From Phreatobacter oligotrophus (GTDB lineage: Bacteria; Pseudomonadota; Alphaproteobacteria; Rhizobiales; Phreatobacteraceae), in the NCBI RefSeq assembly GCF_003046185.1, contig NZ_PZZL01000005.1, positions 248,001-312,000 on the forward strand: a stretch of DNA of 64,000 bases. Reading direction: 5' to 3'. The notes beneath the pieces were generated by a model. It had not been told where the DNA came from and did no database searches. It was given only the letters and a program-made list of their open reading frames with translations. Shown here in pieces: positions 7,146-15,326 of the stretch. The position numbers and the translations under genes were made by a program. Position 1 is the first letter of the stretch. Each line of letters opens with the position of its first letter.

Positions 7146-8044
7146 CCCACCAGCCCACCGCCTCCGGCTACAACTTTGCCTATCTGGACGAGCAGACGAA
7201 GCGGATGATCCGCCGGGCCATCCTCAAGGCGATCGCCATTCCGGGCTACCAGGTGCCCTTCGCCTCCCGCGAAATGCCCATGCCCTATGGCTGGGGCACA
7301 GGCGGCGTGCAGGTGACCGCCGCCATCCTCGGGCCCGACGACCGGCTGAAGGTCATCGACCAGGGCGCCGACGACACCACCAACGCCGTCTCCATCCGCA
7401 AGTTCTTCGAGAAGACCGCAGGCGTCGCTACCACCACCCACACGGCGAAGGCCACCGTCATCCAGACCCGCCACCGGATTCCTGAGAAGACGCTCTCGGC
7501 CGACCAGGTGCTGGTCTACCAGGTGCCGATACCCGAGCCGCTGCGCTTCCTCGAGCCGCGCGAGACCGAGACGCGCGTCATGCACGCGCTGGAGGATTAC
7601 GGCCTCATGCACGTGAAGCTCTACGAGGACATCGCCAAGCACGGCCACATCGCCACGACCTATGCCTATCCGGTGAAGGTCGAGGACCGCTACGTGATGG
7701 ACCCCTCGCCGACGCCGAAATTCGACAATCCGAAGATGAACGACTGCGCCGCGCTGCAGCTCTTCGGCGCCGGCCGCGAGAAGCGCATCTACGCCCTGCC
7801 GCCGCACACCAAGGTCGTGTCGCTCGACTTCGAGGACCATCCCTTCGAGCCGACCAAGTTCGACCATGCCTGCGGCCTCTGCGGCGCGACGCATACCTAT
7901 CTCGACGAGGTCATCACCGATGACGCGGGCGGGCGCATGTTCGTCTGCTCCGACACCGACCATTGCGAGGAGCGGCGCGCCGAGGGCCACCGCGGCGCCC
8001 TGCTCGGCGAGGCCCCTGCGGCGATCGCGGGAGCGGCGGAATGA
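7142..8044 (+). CDS. phnJ: Carbon-phosphorus lyase PhnJ (radical SAM-type)
   Basis: PhnJ is the catalytic subunit that cleaves the C-P bond of ribose 1-phosphonate 5-phosphate using S-adenosylmethionine and a 4Fe-4S cluster. The 300-residue product has the diagnostic cysteines C244-x2-C247-x21-C269 and C275 (CGLC ... CSDTDHC). The start is the ATG overlapping the phnI stop, giving MTHQPTASGYNFAYLDEQTK; the frame is open far upstream but that part is antisense-like sequence within phnI. All four key cysteines are present, so the enzyme should be active. Confidence 0.97.
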   Translation: MTHQPTASGYNFAYLDEQTKRMIRRAILKAIAIPGYQVPFASREMPMPYGWGTGGVQVTAAILGPDDRLKVIDQGADDTTNAVSIRKFFEKTAGVATTTHTAKATVIQTRHRIPEKTLSADQVLVYQVPIPEPLRFLEPRETETRVMHALEDYGLMHVKLYEDIAKHGHIATTYAYPVKVEDRYVMDPSPTPKFDNPKMNDCAALQLFGAGREKRIYALPPHTKVVSLDFEDHPFEPTKFDHACGLCGATHTYLDEVITDDAGGRMFVCSDTDHCEERRAEGHRGALLGEAPAAIAGAAE

Positions 8045-8289
8045 GCGGCACCCTGACTCGAGTCACCACGAGCGAGGCAACCCTCCCCCCGTCATCCCCG
8101 GCCGAGCGAAGCGAGGGGAAGGGGATCCAGAGGCCGCATCGCAGTCTCAAGGACCTTGGCTCCCTGCCACTCCTGGACCCCCTTCCCTCGGCCTCAAAGC
8201 ATCGAGCGAACGCAAGATGCGTTCGCGTCGCCGCTTTGAGCCTCGCCGGGGGTGACGGGCTGGGCATTTCCGAAAGGGCGCGGCCATGA
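8041..8289 (+). CDS. Possible 82-residue open frame made from a repeat, coupled to phnJ and phnK
   Basis: An ATG overlapping the phnJ stop (ATGA at 8041) opens a frame that runs through the whole repeat and ends in a TGA overlapping the phnK ATG (ATGA at 8286). The product (MSGTLTRVTTSEA... then low-complexity Ser/Arg/Leu/Pro) resembles no family I know and is probably not functional. Its value may be only that ribosomes leaving phnJ can read through and reinitiate at phnK. The alternative is that the open frame is chance. Confidence 0.3.
   Translation: MSGTLTRVTTSEATLPPSSPAERSEGKGIQRPHRSLKDLGSLPLLDPLPSASKHRANARCVRVAALSLAGGDGLGISERARP
8091..8256. repeat. Palindromic repeat element between phnJ and phnK
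   Basis: This ~166-bp imperfect palindrome is bounded by GTCATCCCCGGC (8091-8102) and GCCGGGGGTGAC (8245-8256). Inside are GGGGATCCAG facing CTGGACCCCC, and a perfect hairpin CGAACGCA-AGA-TGCGTTCG at 8207-8225. The terminal sequence belongs to a class of dispersed repeats frequent in Hyphomicrobiales. It is distinct in sequence from the element within phnH. It occupies nearly all of the phnJ-phnK spacer. Confidence 0.85.
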
Positions 8290-9080
8290 GCCACGCGAGC
8301 ACCGAGATGGACACCCCGCTGCTGACCGCCGAGGGCCTGACCAAGTTCTACGGCGCCCGCCTCGGCTGCCGCGACATCGGCTTCGAGCTCTTTCCCGGCG
8401 AGGTCCTCGCCGTGGTGGGCGAATCCGGCTCCGGCAAGTCGACGCTGCTGAAGCTGCTCTCCGGCCAGCTCGAACCGACCGACGGCCGCGTCCTCTACCG
8501 GATGCGTGACGGGATCACCCGCGACATCCTCGCCCTCTCCGAGGCCGAGCGCCGCTTCCTGTTCCGCACAGACTGGGGCTTCGTCCACCAGCATGCCGAA
8601 CTGGGGCTCCGCATGGGCGTCTCCGCCGGCGCCAATGTCGGCGAGCGGCTGATGGCGGTCGGCTGGCGTCATTACGGCCGCATCCGCGAGGAGGCCGAGA
8701 CCTGGCTGGAGCGCGTCGAGATCGACCCCTCGCGCATCGACGACCGCCCCACCGCCTATTCGGGCGGCATGCGCCAGCGCCTGCAGATCGCCCGCAACCT
8801 CGTCACCGCCCCGCGCCTCGTCTTCATGGACGAGCCGACCGGCGGCCTCGACGTCTCGGTCCAGGCGCGCCTGCTCGACCTCGTGCGCGGCCTCGTCGCC
8901 GATCTCGGCCTCGCGGCCATCGTCGTCACCCACGACCTGGCGGTCGCCCGCCTTCTGTCGCACCGCATCCTCGTGATGAAGGACGGCCGCGCCATCGAGA
9001 CCGGCCTCACCGACCAGGTGCTGGACGACCCGCGCGAGCCCTACACCCAGCTCCTCGTCTCCTCGATCCTGCAGCCGTGA
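8286..9080 (+). CDS. phnK: C-P lyase ABC-type ATPase subunit PhnK
   Basis: PhnK is an ABC-type ATPase that docks on the PhnGHIJ core; it is not a transporter. The 264-residue protein has Walker A GESGSGKST near residue 45, signature YSGGMRQRLQIARNL, Walker B LVFMDEPTGGLD and switch His in VVTHDLAVARLL. The start gives MSHASTEMDTPLLTAEGLTK, with GAAAGGG upstream. Unlike the tightly joined phnG-J genes, it is separated from phnJ by a repeat element. Confidence 0.95.
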   Translation: MSHASTEMDTPLLTAEGLTKFYGARLGCRDIGFELFPGEVLAVVGESGSGKSTLLKLLSGQLEPTDGRVLYRMRDGITRDILALSEAERRFLFRTDWGFVHQHAELGLRMGVSAGANVGERLMAVGWRHYGRIREEAETWLERVEIDPSRIDDRPTAYSGGMRQRLQIARNLVTAPRLVFMDEPTGGLDVSVQARLLDLVRGLVADLGLAAIVVTHDLAVARLLSHRILVMKDGRAIETGLTDQVLDDPREPYTQLLVSSILQP

Positions 9081-9088
9081 GGACGGAC

Positions 9089-9793
9089 ATGACCGCGCCC
9101 CTCCTCGACATCCGCGACCTCGGCAAGACCTTCACCATGCACCTGCAGGGGGGCCTCGTGATCCCCGTGGTCTCCGGCGTGAGCCTGACCGTTGCGGCCG
9201 GCGAATGCGTCGTTCTCGGCGGCCCGTCGGGCGCCGGCAAGTCGTCGATCCTCAAGATGATCTACGGCAACTATCGCGCCGACAGCGGCGCCATCGCGGT
9301 CGTCGCCGGAGACGAGACCGTGGATGTCGCGAGCGCCGCGCCGCGCCGCGTGCTGGCGCTTCGCCGCACCACCATCGGCTATGTCTCGCAGTTCCTGCGC
9401 GTCATTCCGCGCGTGCCGGCCCTCGCCGTGGTGGCCGAGGCGGCCACCGCCTTCGGCATCGACCGGGACGAGGCCGAACGCCGCGCGCGTGACCTCCTGA
9501 CCCTGCTCAACGTGCCGGAGCGCCTGTGGTCGCTGCCGCCCGCCACCTTCTCCGGCGGCGAGCAGCAGCGGGTCAACATCGCCCGCGGCTTCATCGCCGA
9601 CCATCCGATCCTGCTGCTCGACGAGCCGACCGCGTCGCTCGATGCCCGCAACCGCGCCGCCGTGGTCGAGCTCATCGAGACCAAGAAGCGCGCCGGCACG
9701 GCCATTGTCGGCATCTTCCACGACGATGACGTGCGCGAGCGCGTTGCAAGCCGTATCGTCGACGTGACTCGTTTCGCGGCCGCAGCCGCCTGA
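9089..9793 (+). CDS. phnL: C-P lyase ABC-type ATPase subunit PhnL
   Basis: PhnL is required with PhnG, H and I for the first step, transfer of phosphonate onto ATP ribose. The 234-residue product has Walker A GGPSGAGKSS, signature FSGGEQQRVNIARGF, Walker B ILLLDEPTASLD and the switch region GIFHDDDVRERVA. The ATG at 9089 is preferred because GAGGA lies 5 bases ahead. A GTG at 9077 overlapping the phnK stop is the alternative and would add four residues. Confidence 0.94.
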   Translation: MTAPLLDIRDLGKTFTMHLQGGLVIPVVSGVSLTVAAGECVVLGGPSGAGKSSILKMIYGNYRADSGAIAVVAGDETVDVASAAPRRVLALRRTTIGYVSQFLRVIPRVPALAVVAEAATAFGIDRDEAERRARDLLTLLNVPERLWSLPPATFSGGEQQRVNIARGFIADHPILLLDEPTASLDARNRAAVVELIETKKRAGTAIVGIFHDDDVRERVASRIVDVTRFAAAAA

Positions 9794-9801
9794 GGACAGC
9801 C

Positions 9802-10974
9802 ATGCCCGAGACCGGACAGATCGCCCCTGAAGAGACCGGATCCCTCGCCCTTTTCTCCCGCCGCGTCGTGCTGGCGGACCGCGAGGTGGCTGGCACCGTC
9901 ACCATCGAGGATGGCATCATCACCGCCATCGAGGCGGACAGCCAGCACCCCGGTGCCCTCGACCTTGGCGAGGACATCCTCATCCCCGGCCTGGTCGAGC
10001 TGCACACCGACCATCTCGAGCCGCATTACGCCCCGCGCCCCAAAGTCTACTGGGACCCGCTCTCCGCCGTCTTCGCCTATGACGCGCAGATCGCGGCCTC
10101 CGGCATCACGACGGTGTTCGACAGCCTGCGCGTCGGCCGCGACGACGACCGCTTCTCGGTCTCCAACGCCCTTCTCGACCTCTCCGAGGCCATCGAGGCG
10201 GCGAAGCGCACCGGCCTCCTGCGCGCCGACCACCACACGCACCTGCGCTGCGAGATTCCCTCGCGCGGCGTGGTCGAGGAGGCGGAGAGCTATCTTGCCC
10301 GCTTCGACGTGCGCCTGATGTCGCTGATGGACCACACGCCGGGCCAGCGGCAGTTCCGCGACGAGGAGAAGCTGCGCACCTATTACCGCGGCAAGACCGG
10401 CCTGTCGGAGGCCGATCTCGACGCCCTCTTCGACAGCCGGCGCGCCCGCGCCGCCGAGATCGGCGAGCCGAACAAGCGCGGGCTTGTCGCCCTCGCCCAC
10501 AAGGGCGGCATCGCCCTGGCAAGCCATGACGACACGATTGAGGACCACGTGGCGGAATCGGTCGCCGACCGCGTCTCCATCGCCGAGTTCCCGACGACGG
10601 TGGAGGCGGCCCGCGCCTCGCATGCCGCCGGCATCGCCGTGCTGATGGGCGCGCCGAATGTCGTGCGCGGCGGCTCCCATTCCGGCAATGTCTCGGCGGT
10701 GGAACTGGCCGAGGCGGGCGTCCTCGACATCCTCTCCTCCGACTATGTGCCGATCAGCCTCATCCAGGGCGCCTTCGGGCTGCAGGACGTGCCGGCCATG
10801 GGCGGCCTGCCCGGCGCCATCCAGACGGTGACGCTGAAGCCTGCTCTCGCCACCGGCATGACCGACCGCGGCGAGATCGCGGTGGGCAAGCGCGGCGACC
10901 TCGTCCGGGTCGCCCTTGTCGGCCAGAAGCCGGTGGTCCGCGAGGTCTGGCGCCTCGGCCGCCGGGTGGCCTGA
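9802..10974 (+). CDS. phnM: Alpha-D-ribose 1-methylphosphonate 5-triphosphate diphosphatase PhnM
   Basis: PhnM is an amidohydrolase-superfamily enzyme that removes pyrophosphate from the nucleotide-derived triphosphate to give the PhnJ substrate. The 390-residue protein has metal-ligand motifs ELHTDHLEPHY, DHHTHLRCEIPS, SLMDHTPGQRQF and ASHDDT, and the late block GAPNVVRGGSHSGNVSA. It starts 8 bp after phnL with ATG 9802. The length is close to the 378 residues of the E. coli enzyme. Confidence 0.96.
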   Translation: MPETGQIAPEETGSLALFSRRVVLADREVAGTVTIEDGIITAIEADSQHPGALDLGEDILIPGLVELHTDHLEPHYAPRPKVYWDPLSAVFAYDAQIAASGITTVFDSLRVGRDDDRFSVSNALLDLSEAIEAAKRTGLLRADHHTHLRCEIPSRGVVEEAESYLARFDVRLMSLMDHTPGQRQFRDEEKLRTYYRGKTGLSEADLDALFDSRRARAAEIGEPNKRGLVALAHKGGIALASHDDTIEDHVAESVADRVSIAEFPTTVEAARASHAAGIAVLMGAPNVVRGGSHSGNVSAVELAEAGVLDILSSDYVPISLIQGAFGLQDVPAMGGLPGAIQTVTLKPALATGMTDRGEIAVGKRGDLVRVALVGQKPVVREVWRLGRRVA

Positions 10975-10975
10975 C

Positions 10976-11557
10976 ATGCACGGCGCGGCGACCATGCCAC
11001 TTGGCCCGGGGCGCCTCGTCCTCGTGGTCGGCCCCAGCGGCGCCGGCAAGGACACGCTGATCAGTGCCGTCCGCGACGCGCTCGCGGGCGATGCAGCCGT
11101 GGTCTTCCCGCGCCGTGTGGTGACCCGCCCCTCGTCGGCGGCGGAGGACAATGTCGAGGCCGATGCCGAAGGCTTCGCCCGGCTCGCGGCCGAGGGAGCC
11201 TTCGTCCTGTCATGGACCGCGCATGGCCATGCCTATGGCATTCCCGCGACGATCGACGCGGCCATCGCCGCAGGCCGCACCGTCGTCTGCAACGTCTCGC
11301 GCGAGATCATCGCCGAGGCCCGCCGCCGCTATCGCAACGTGACCGTGGTCGAGATCACCGCCTCGCCCGAGGTGCTCGCCGCACGCATCGCGGCGCGATC
11401 GCGTCCCTCCGACGGCGATCCCGTTGCCCGCGCGGCCCGCAAGGTCTCGGCACCCGTCGCGGCTGACGTGGTCGTCGTCAATGACGGCGCCATCGCGCAG
11501 GCGGCCGAGCAGTTGCGGGCCGCGATCAGCGGCAGTGTCGGCCAGCAGGTCCGCTGA
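10976..11557 (+). CDS. phnN: Ribose 1,5-bisphosphate phosphokinase PhnN
   Basis: PhnN makes phosphoribosyl pyrophosphate from ribose 1,5-bisphosphate, so the sugar from the C-P lyase route re-enters nucleotide metabolism. The 193-residue protein has a guanylate-kinase-like fold with P-loop GPSGAGKDT near residue 20, then FPRRVVTRPSS and VVCNVSREIIAEARRRY. ATG 10976 lies one base after the phnM stop; a second ATG at 10994 is possible. Confidence 0.93.
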   Translation: MHGAATMPLGPGRLVLVVGPSGAGKDTLISAVRDALAGDAAVVFPRRVVTRPSSAAEDNVEADAEGFARLAAEGAFVLSWTAHGHAYGIPATIDAAIAAGRTVVCNVSREIIAEARRRYRNVTVVEITASPEVLAARIAARSRPSDGDPVARAARKVSAPVAADVVVVNDGAIAQAAEQLRAAISGSVGQQVR

Positions 11558-11643
11558 CTGACGTCCCACCGCCATTGCGCGACAGCACGATCAGCGCTTG
11601 GATACCGCAGCGTCAGGATGCCCTGGCGCCAGGAGACCCGCCC

Positions 11644-12363
11644 GTGCATCGCTTCACTGCCCAGATCCCCATGTCCCTCGCCTGCCCCGAGCCGATGGAG
11701 GCGGCGATCCGCCATGTCCTCGAAGGCGAGTACGAGACGGGCTATGACGGCACAGGCCTCGACATCCTCGACATCGGCGCCAATGTCGGCTCCTTCGCGC
11801 TGTGGTCCTCGCTGCGCTGGCCGGGCAGCCGGGTGCGTTCCTACGAGCCCCATCCCGGGACCTTCGAGCTGCTGAAGCGCAACACGGCCGGCCGCGCTGA
11901 CATCACCATCGTCAATGCCGCGCTGTTCCCGGGCGGCCAGACGCGCGCCACCTTCCATTCCCGCTTTGCGGGTGACGGGGAATCGGGCCTTGCGGCCTAT
12001 GCCGGCGACACCTTCGTCGAGGGCACCATGGTCGAGACCTACGAGGTCGACGTGATCGATCCGGCCTCGCTCCCCTCCGCCGACGTGGTGAAGCTCGACA
12101 TCGAGGGTGGCGAGGGCGAGGTCCTGGCCCATCTCGACCTGTCGAAGACTTCCCTCGTCCTGCTCGAGTTCCAGAACCGCAAGAACCGCGAGATGATCCG
12201 CTCGACGCTCGCCGCCGAGTTCGACCTGCTCCACGACGAGGAGTTCCCCTGGGCCGAGCTCCTCGGCTACGAGGGCTACCGCCCCGACCTCAAGGGCGAT
12301 GTCTGGGGCCGCATCTTCGCCGTGCGCCGCAAGCTCACGCGCATGTGCCGCGCGAGCGCCTGA
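11644..12363 (+). CDS. FkbM-family SAM-dependent methyltransferase
   Basis: This 239-residue protein has the Rossmann SAM-binding motif ILDIGANVGSFALWSS, then EPHPGTFELLKRN, and VVKLDIEGGEGEVL, which are hallmarks of FkbM O-methyltransferases. The substrate is unknown. The GTG at 11644 is preferred because AGGAG lies 8 bases upstream; the frame is open from a TTG at 11575. It is the last gene before a terminator and follows phnN by 86 bp, so it may share the phn transcript. A link to phosphonate use is only positional. Confidence 0.8.
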   Translation: MHRFTAQIPMSLACPEPMEAAIRHVLEGEYETGYDGTGLDILDIGANVGSFALWSSLRWPGSRVRSYEPHPGTFELLKRNTAGRADITIVNAALFPGGQTRATFHSRFAGDGESGLAAYAGDTFVEGTMVETYEVDVIDPASLPSADVVKLDIEGGEGEVLAHLDLSKTSLVLLEFQNRKNREMIRSTLAAEFDLLHDEEFPWAELLGYEGYRPDLKGDVWGRIFAVRRKLTRMCRASA

Positions 12364-12377
12364 CCCCCCAGACGCAG

Positions 12378-12402
12378 AAGGCCCGGCACGGGCCCGGGCC
12401 TT
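12378..12402. terminator. Rho-independent-like terminator between convergent genes
   Basis: AAGGCCCG and CGGGCCTT form an inverted repeat around a 9-base loop, 14 bp after the methyltransferase stop and 22 bp before the end of the convergent esterase. It could serve both directions. The U-tracts are short. Confidence 0.65.
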
Positions 12403-12424
12403 CCGATCAGCGATTGGCGGTCGC

Positions 12425-13765
12425 TCAGCGGGCGCGGAGGAATTCCGGCACGCGCAGCAGCACCATCTCGTTGCCGTCGGCCTTGTTGGGGTCGCGGCTG
12501 GACGAGAAGGGCAGGTTGTTGTCGTTGCCCACCACGATGTGGTCGGCATCCACCACCTCGACGTTCTCGATGGTGAAGAACGGCATCTGGAAGTGGCCGC
12601 CCGACAGCGGGACGCGCGAGCGGTTGTTCGGGTCGCGGATCTTCAGGAGGTCGATGAAGCCGATCTTGCGCACGGCATTGCCGGCATTGGCGTCGGTCAT
12701 CTCGATCTTCCAGACGCGCTTGATGCGCGGCAGGGCATGGAAGCAGTTCTCGGCGCGCTGGCCGGCCGGGCAGGCTCGCTCAGGCACGCCCTCGTTGTCG
12801 TCCCGCTCGATGATGAGGCCGGTTGTGGCGTCGATCATGTTGAAGTCGCCGATCGACAGGCCGTTCTCGTCGAGGACGTACTTCCAGTGGCGGCCGGTGT
12901 AGCGGCCGGCCTGCACATCGAACTCGAGGATGCGCAGGTACTCGCGGCCGTTCACCTGCTCGAAGCCGCGGGTGGCGGGATCCCACAGGGCGCCCTCGAG
13001 CAGCGGATAGAGGAAGCGGCCATCCGGAGAGGCGGCCATGCCCTCGAAGCCCTTGGAGCGGCGGACGCGGAAGTCCACGGCGCCGCCGGGCGCGTTCGGG
13101 GTGGTGACGGCGGGATGGTCGGGCGAACGGACGGGCTGACCGTCAACCTGCGTCTCGAAGATCGCCTCGATCTTGCCGGTCATGTCGGCGCGGATGAGGA
13201 AGGGGCCGAACTCCTCGCCGATCCAGATCTTGCCATTGATGATCTGGAAGCTCTCGGGGTCGAAGTCGGCGCCGGTCAGGTAGCGGCGCTCGGTGCCCTC
13301 GTTGGCGATGCGGAACGGCACCTTCTTGTCGGGGTCCGACAGGAACACGGTGGCGATGCGCTCGATCGTGCCCTTCTCGAAGTCGAAGCGATAATGGCTC
13401 AGGAAGAGCATCGCGTCGGGCGAGTTGCGCTTGTTGCCGAAGCCGTTGTCGGTCAGCACCCAGTAGGTGCCATCCGCCATGCGGCGAATGCCCGAATGGC
13501 CCTGCACCGGCTGGCCGCGGAACGGCACGGAAAGGCCGGTCGGACGGCCCGCGGACAGGCCCATCACCGTGCCGACAGCGTCGGTGCGGGCAGCGCCGGT
13601 GAACTTGCCGGAGATCTGGAGGTCGGCCGGGGCATCGGCCGGCGGGGCAATGAACGTGTCGGCGGGCAGGATCGCGTGACCCGCCAGCGTGGCGGGGAAT
13701 TCGGCGTCGGCGAAGGCCGGCGTCGCGGCCAGCAGGCCGGCGACGAGCAGCAGTGAGGCTCGCAT
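12425..13765 (-). CDS. Secreted esterase-like phytase-domain protein
   Basis: This 446-residue protein belongs to the esterase-like activity of phytase family. MRASLLLVAGLLAATPAFADAE is a signal peptide (cleavage after AFA). The mature protein carries blocks seen in the family: GIRRMADGTYWVLTDNGFG, the FDPESFQI region, GEEFGPFL, SKGFEGMAASPDGRFLYPLLE (in two parts), DFNMIDATTGLIIERDDNEG (two parts) and the C-terminal DHIVVGNDNNLPFSSSRDPN. Periplasmic hydrolysis of an organic phosphate ester is possible given the phosphorus genes on both sides, but the substrate is not known. The start is set by the signal peptide; the frame is open upstream. Confidence 0.85.
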   Translation of the reverse strand: MRASLLLVAGLLAATPAFADAEFPATLAGHAILPADTFIAPPADAPADLQISGKFTGAARTDAVGTVMGLSAGRPTGLSVPFRGQPVQGHSGIRRMADGTYWVLTDNGFGNKRNSPDAMLFLSHYRFDFEKGTIERIATVFLSDPDKKVPFRIANEGTERRYLTGADFDPESFQIINGKIWIGEEFGPFLIRADMTGKIEAIFETQVDGQPVRSPDHPAVTTPNAPGGAVDFRVRRSKGFEGMAASPDGRFLYPLLEGALWDPATRGFEQVNGREYLRILEFDVQAGRYTGRHWKYVLDENGLSIGDFNMIDATTGLIIERDDNEGVPERACPAGQRAENCFHALPRIKRVWKIEMTDANAGNAVRKIGFIDLLKIRDPNNRSRVPLSGGHFQMPFFTIENVEVVDADHIVVGNDNNLPFSSSRDPNKADGNEMVLLRVPEFLRAR

Positions 13766-13915
13766 GGGATGCTCCTGTCGGTGAGAAGGACGGCGCGTTC
13801 TGACGGGCCTTCGTGACGCCCCGGCAACACCGATGCGACAGATGCGTGACGCTCGTTGCGTCGTGGGGTTGCAGATCGCCCGAAGACCCTCTCGACAGCG
13901 CTGCGGCCGCAGCCG

Positions 13916-15301
13916 ATGAATGGCGGCATGACTGCGCCCGACACGAGCCTTGCCGCCCTCTCCGTCGACACCTGCATCATCGGCGACGATCCCGGAGGCC
14001 ATGCCGTGGCCCTGGCGCTGGTCGCAGGCGGCCTTTCGGTCGTTCTGGTGCGGATTCCCGCGACCGGGCGAGGCGGACAAAACCTCGCCCGCCGGCTTGG
14101 CTCTCTCCGCGACGCCGACCCGGCCCATGGCTGGGCCGCGGCGATGCGCCGCATCTCGCAGGCCGGCCGCGACGCCGCCACGCGGGAGCATCCGCGCCAT
14201 CTGGCGGCCGCCGGCATCCGCGTTGTGGAGGGCGAGGCGCGCTTCACCGGCCCCCGCAGCCTCGCCGCCGGAGGCCTTGCCATCACCGCGCGCCGCTTCG
14301 TCCTAGCGACCGGCGCGGCAGAAGCCCCCTCCCCCTGGCCGGACCTGCCGACAGGGCGGGTCCTGACCCCCGAGACGATCTGGGACCTCCCTGACGCGCC
14401 CTCGAGCCTTGCCGTGATCGGCGCCGACGGGACCGCCGCGGCCCTCGCCCAGGCCTTCCGCCGTTTCGGAACGGCGGTGAGCCTCTTCGCAACAGGTGGA
14501 TTGCTTCCAGGTCTCCACCCCGACCACAGCCAGGCCTTGCGCGACCGGCTGGTCGCCGACGGCATCGACCTCTTCGAGGATGCCGAGGTCGCCGCCGTCG
14601 AGCCCGACGATGCTGGCCTCGCCGTGACCGCCACCCGCGGCGGCGACCGGGACCGGCTGCGCGTCGCCCACGTGCTGCATGTCGGTGACCGCCTGCCCCG
14701 CCTCGACGGCCTGAACCTCGAAGCGGCCGGCATCGCCCGCGACGGGACCGGCCTGCGCGTCGATGGCGGCCTGCGCACCACCAATCGCCGCGTCCTTGCC
14801 CTGGGCGAGGCCGCCGGCCCGTCCGATCCCGGCCTGTCGCTGCGCCAGGCGCCCGCCCTGGCCGGCGCGCTCCTTTTCGGCCGCACCATTGGCGCCTCGG
14901 ACATCGTACGAGTCACCGCCGTGCCGACGCGCCCCGCCCTGATCGAGATCGGCCTTTCGGAAACGGAGGTGCGCGCGAAAGACCGGAGCGCGCGCCTGCT
15001 GCGCCTGCCCCTCTCGGACAGCGCCGCCCCTGGCGCCGGACCCGGCCACATCGCGCTCGTTGTCTCGGGCGCGGGAAAGGTGCTGGGGGCCGGGATCGTC
15101 GCCGACAATGCAGAGCCCTTGATCGGATTGCTCGCCTTGGCGGTCGGCCGGCAACTCTCCGTTCAGGACCTCGCCGCCATCCAATTGCCATATCCGGCCG
15201 TATCAGACGTCATTGGCAAGGCCATTGCGCCCATTACCGCGGCGCGATTGTCAAATCACTGGACAAGGCGGATCATCCGGCTGGTGCGGATGTTCGGCTG
15301 A
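13916..15301 (+). CDS. Degenerate pyridine nucleotide-disulfide oxidoreductase-like flavoprotein
   Basis: The 461-residue protein has the order of a class I disulfide reductase (FAD, NAD and C-terminal dimerisation domains), but the key motifs are altered. The FAD motif reads IIGDDPGGHAVA, in place of GxGxxG. The redox CxxxxC segment is absent (RGGQNLARRLGSLRD stands there). The NAD motif is VIGADGTAAALA. The catalytic HPTxxE of the C-terminal domain is LPYPAVSD. The ATGFAAxP-like strand (VLATGAAEAP) and the ALGEAAGPS motif that ends the FAD domain remain. Disulfide reduction is therefore unlikely. ATG 13916 or 13928 may be the start. The histidine kinase follows 25 bp later. Confidence 0.75.
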   Translation: MNGGMTAPDTSLAALSVDTCIIGDDPGGHAVALALVAGGLSVVLVRIPATGRGGQNLARRLGSLRDADPAHGWAAAMRRISQAGRDAATREHPRHLAAAGIRVVEGEARFTGPRSLAAGGLAITARRFVLATGAAEAPSPWPDLPTGRVLTPETIWDLPDAPSSLAVIGADGTAAALAQAFRRFGTAVSLFATGGLLPGLHPDHSQALRDRLVADGIDLFEDAEVAAVEPDDAGLAVTATRGGDRDRLRVAHVLHVGDRLPRLDGLNLEAAGIARDGTGLRVDGGLRTTNRRVLALGEAAGPSDPGLSLRQAPALAGALLFGRTIGASDIVRVTAVPTRPALIEIGLSETEVRAKDRSARLLRLPLSDSAAPGAGPGHIALVVSGAGKVLGAGIVADNAEPLIGLLALAVGRQLSVQDLAAIQLPYPAVSDVIGKAIAPITAARLSNHWTRRIIRLVRMFG

Positions 15302-15326
15302 AAGAGCCGGAAAGCGCGGGGAGGTC

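Noticed and set aside
12299-13756. A long plus-strand open frame opposite the phytase-like esterase
   Set aside because: It is rich in Ala/Gly/Arg/Val/Glu with no domain, typical of antisense shadow; the minus-strand gene has a signal peptide and family motifs.
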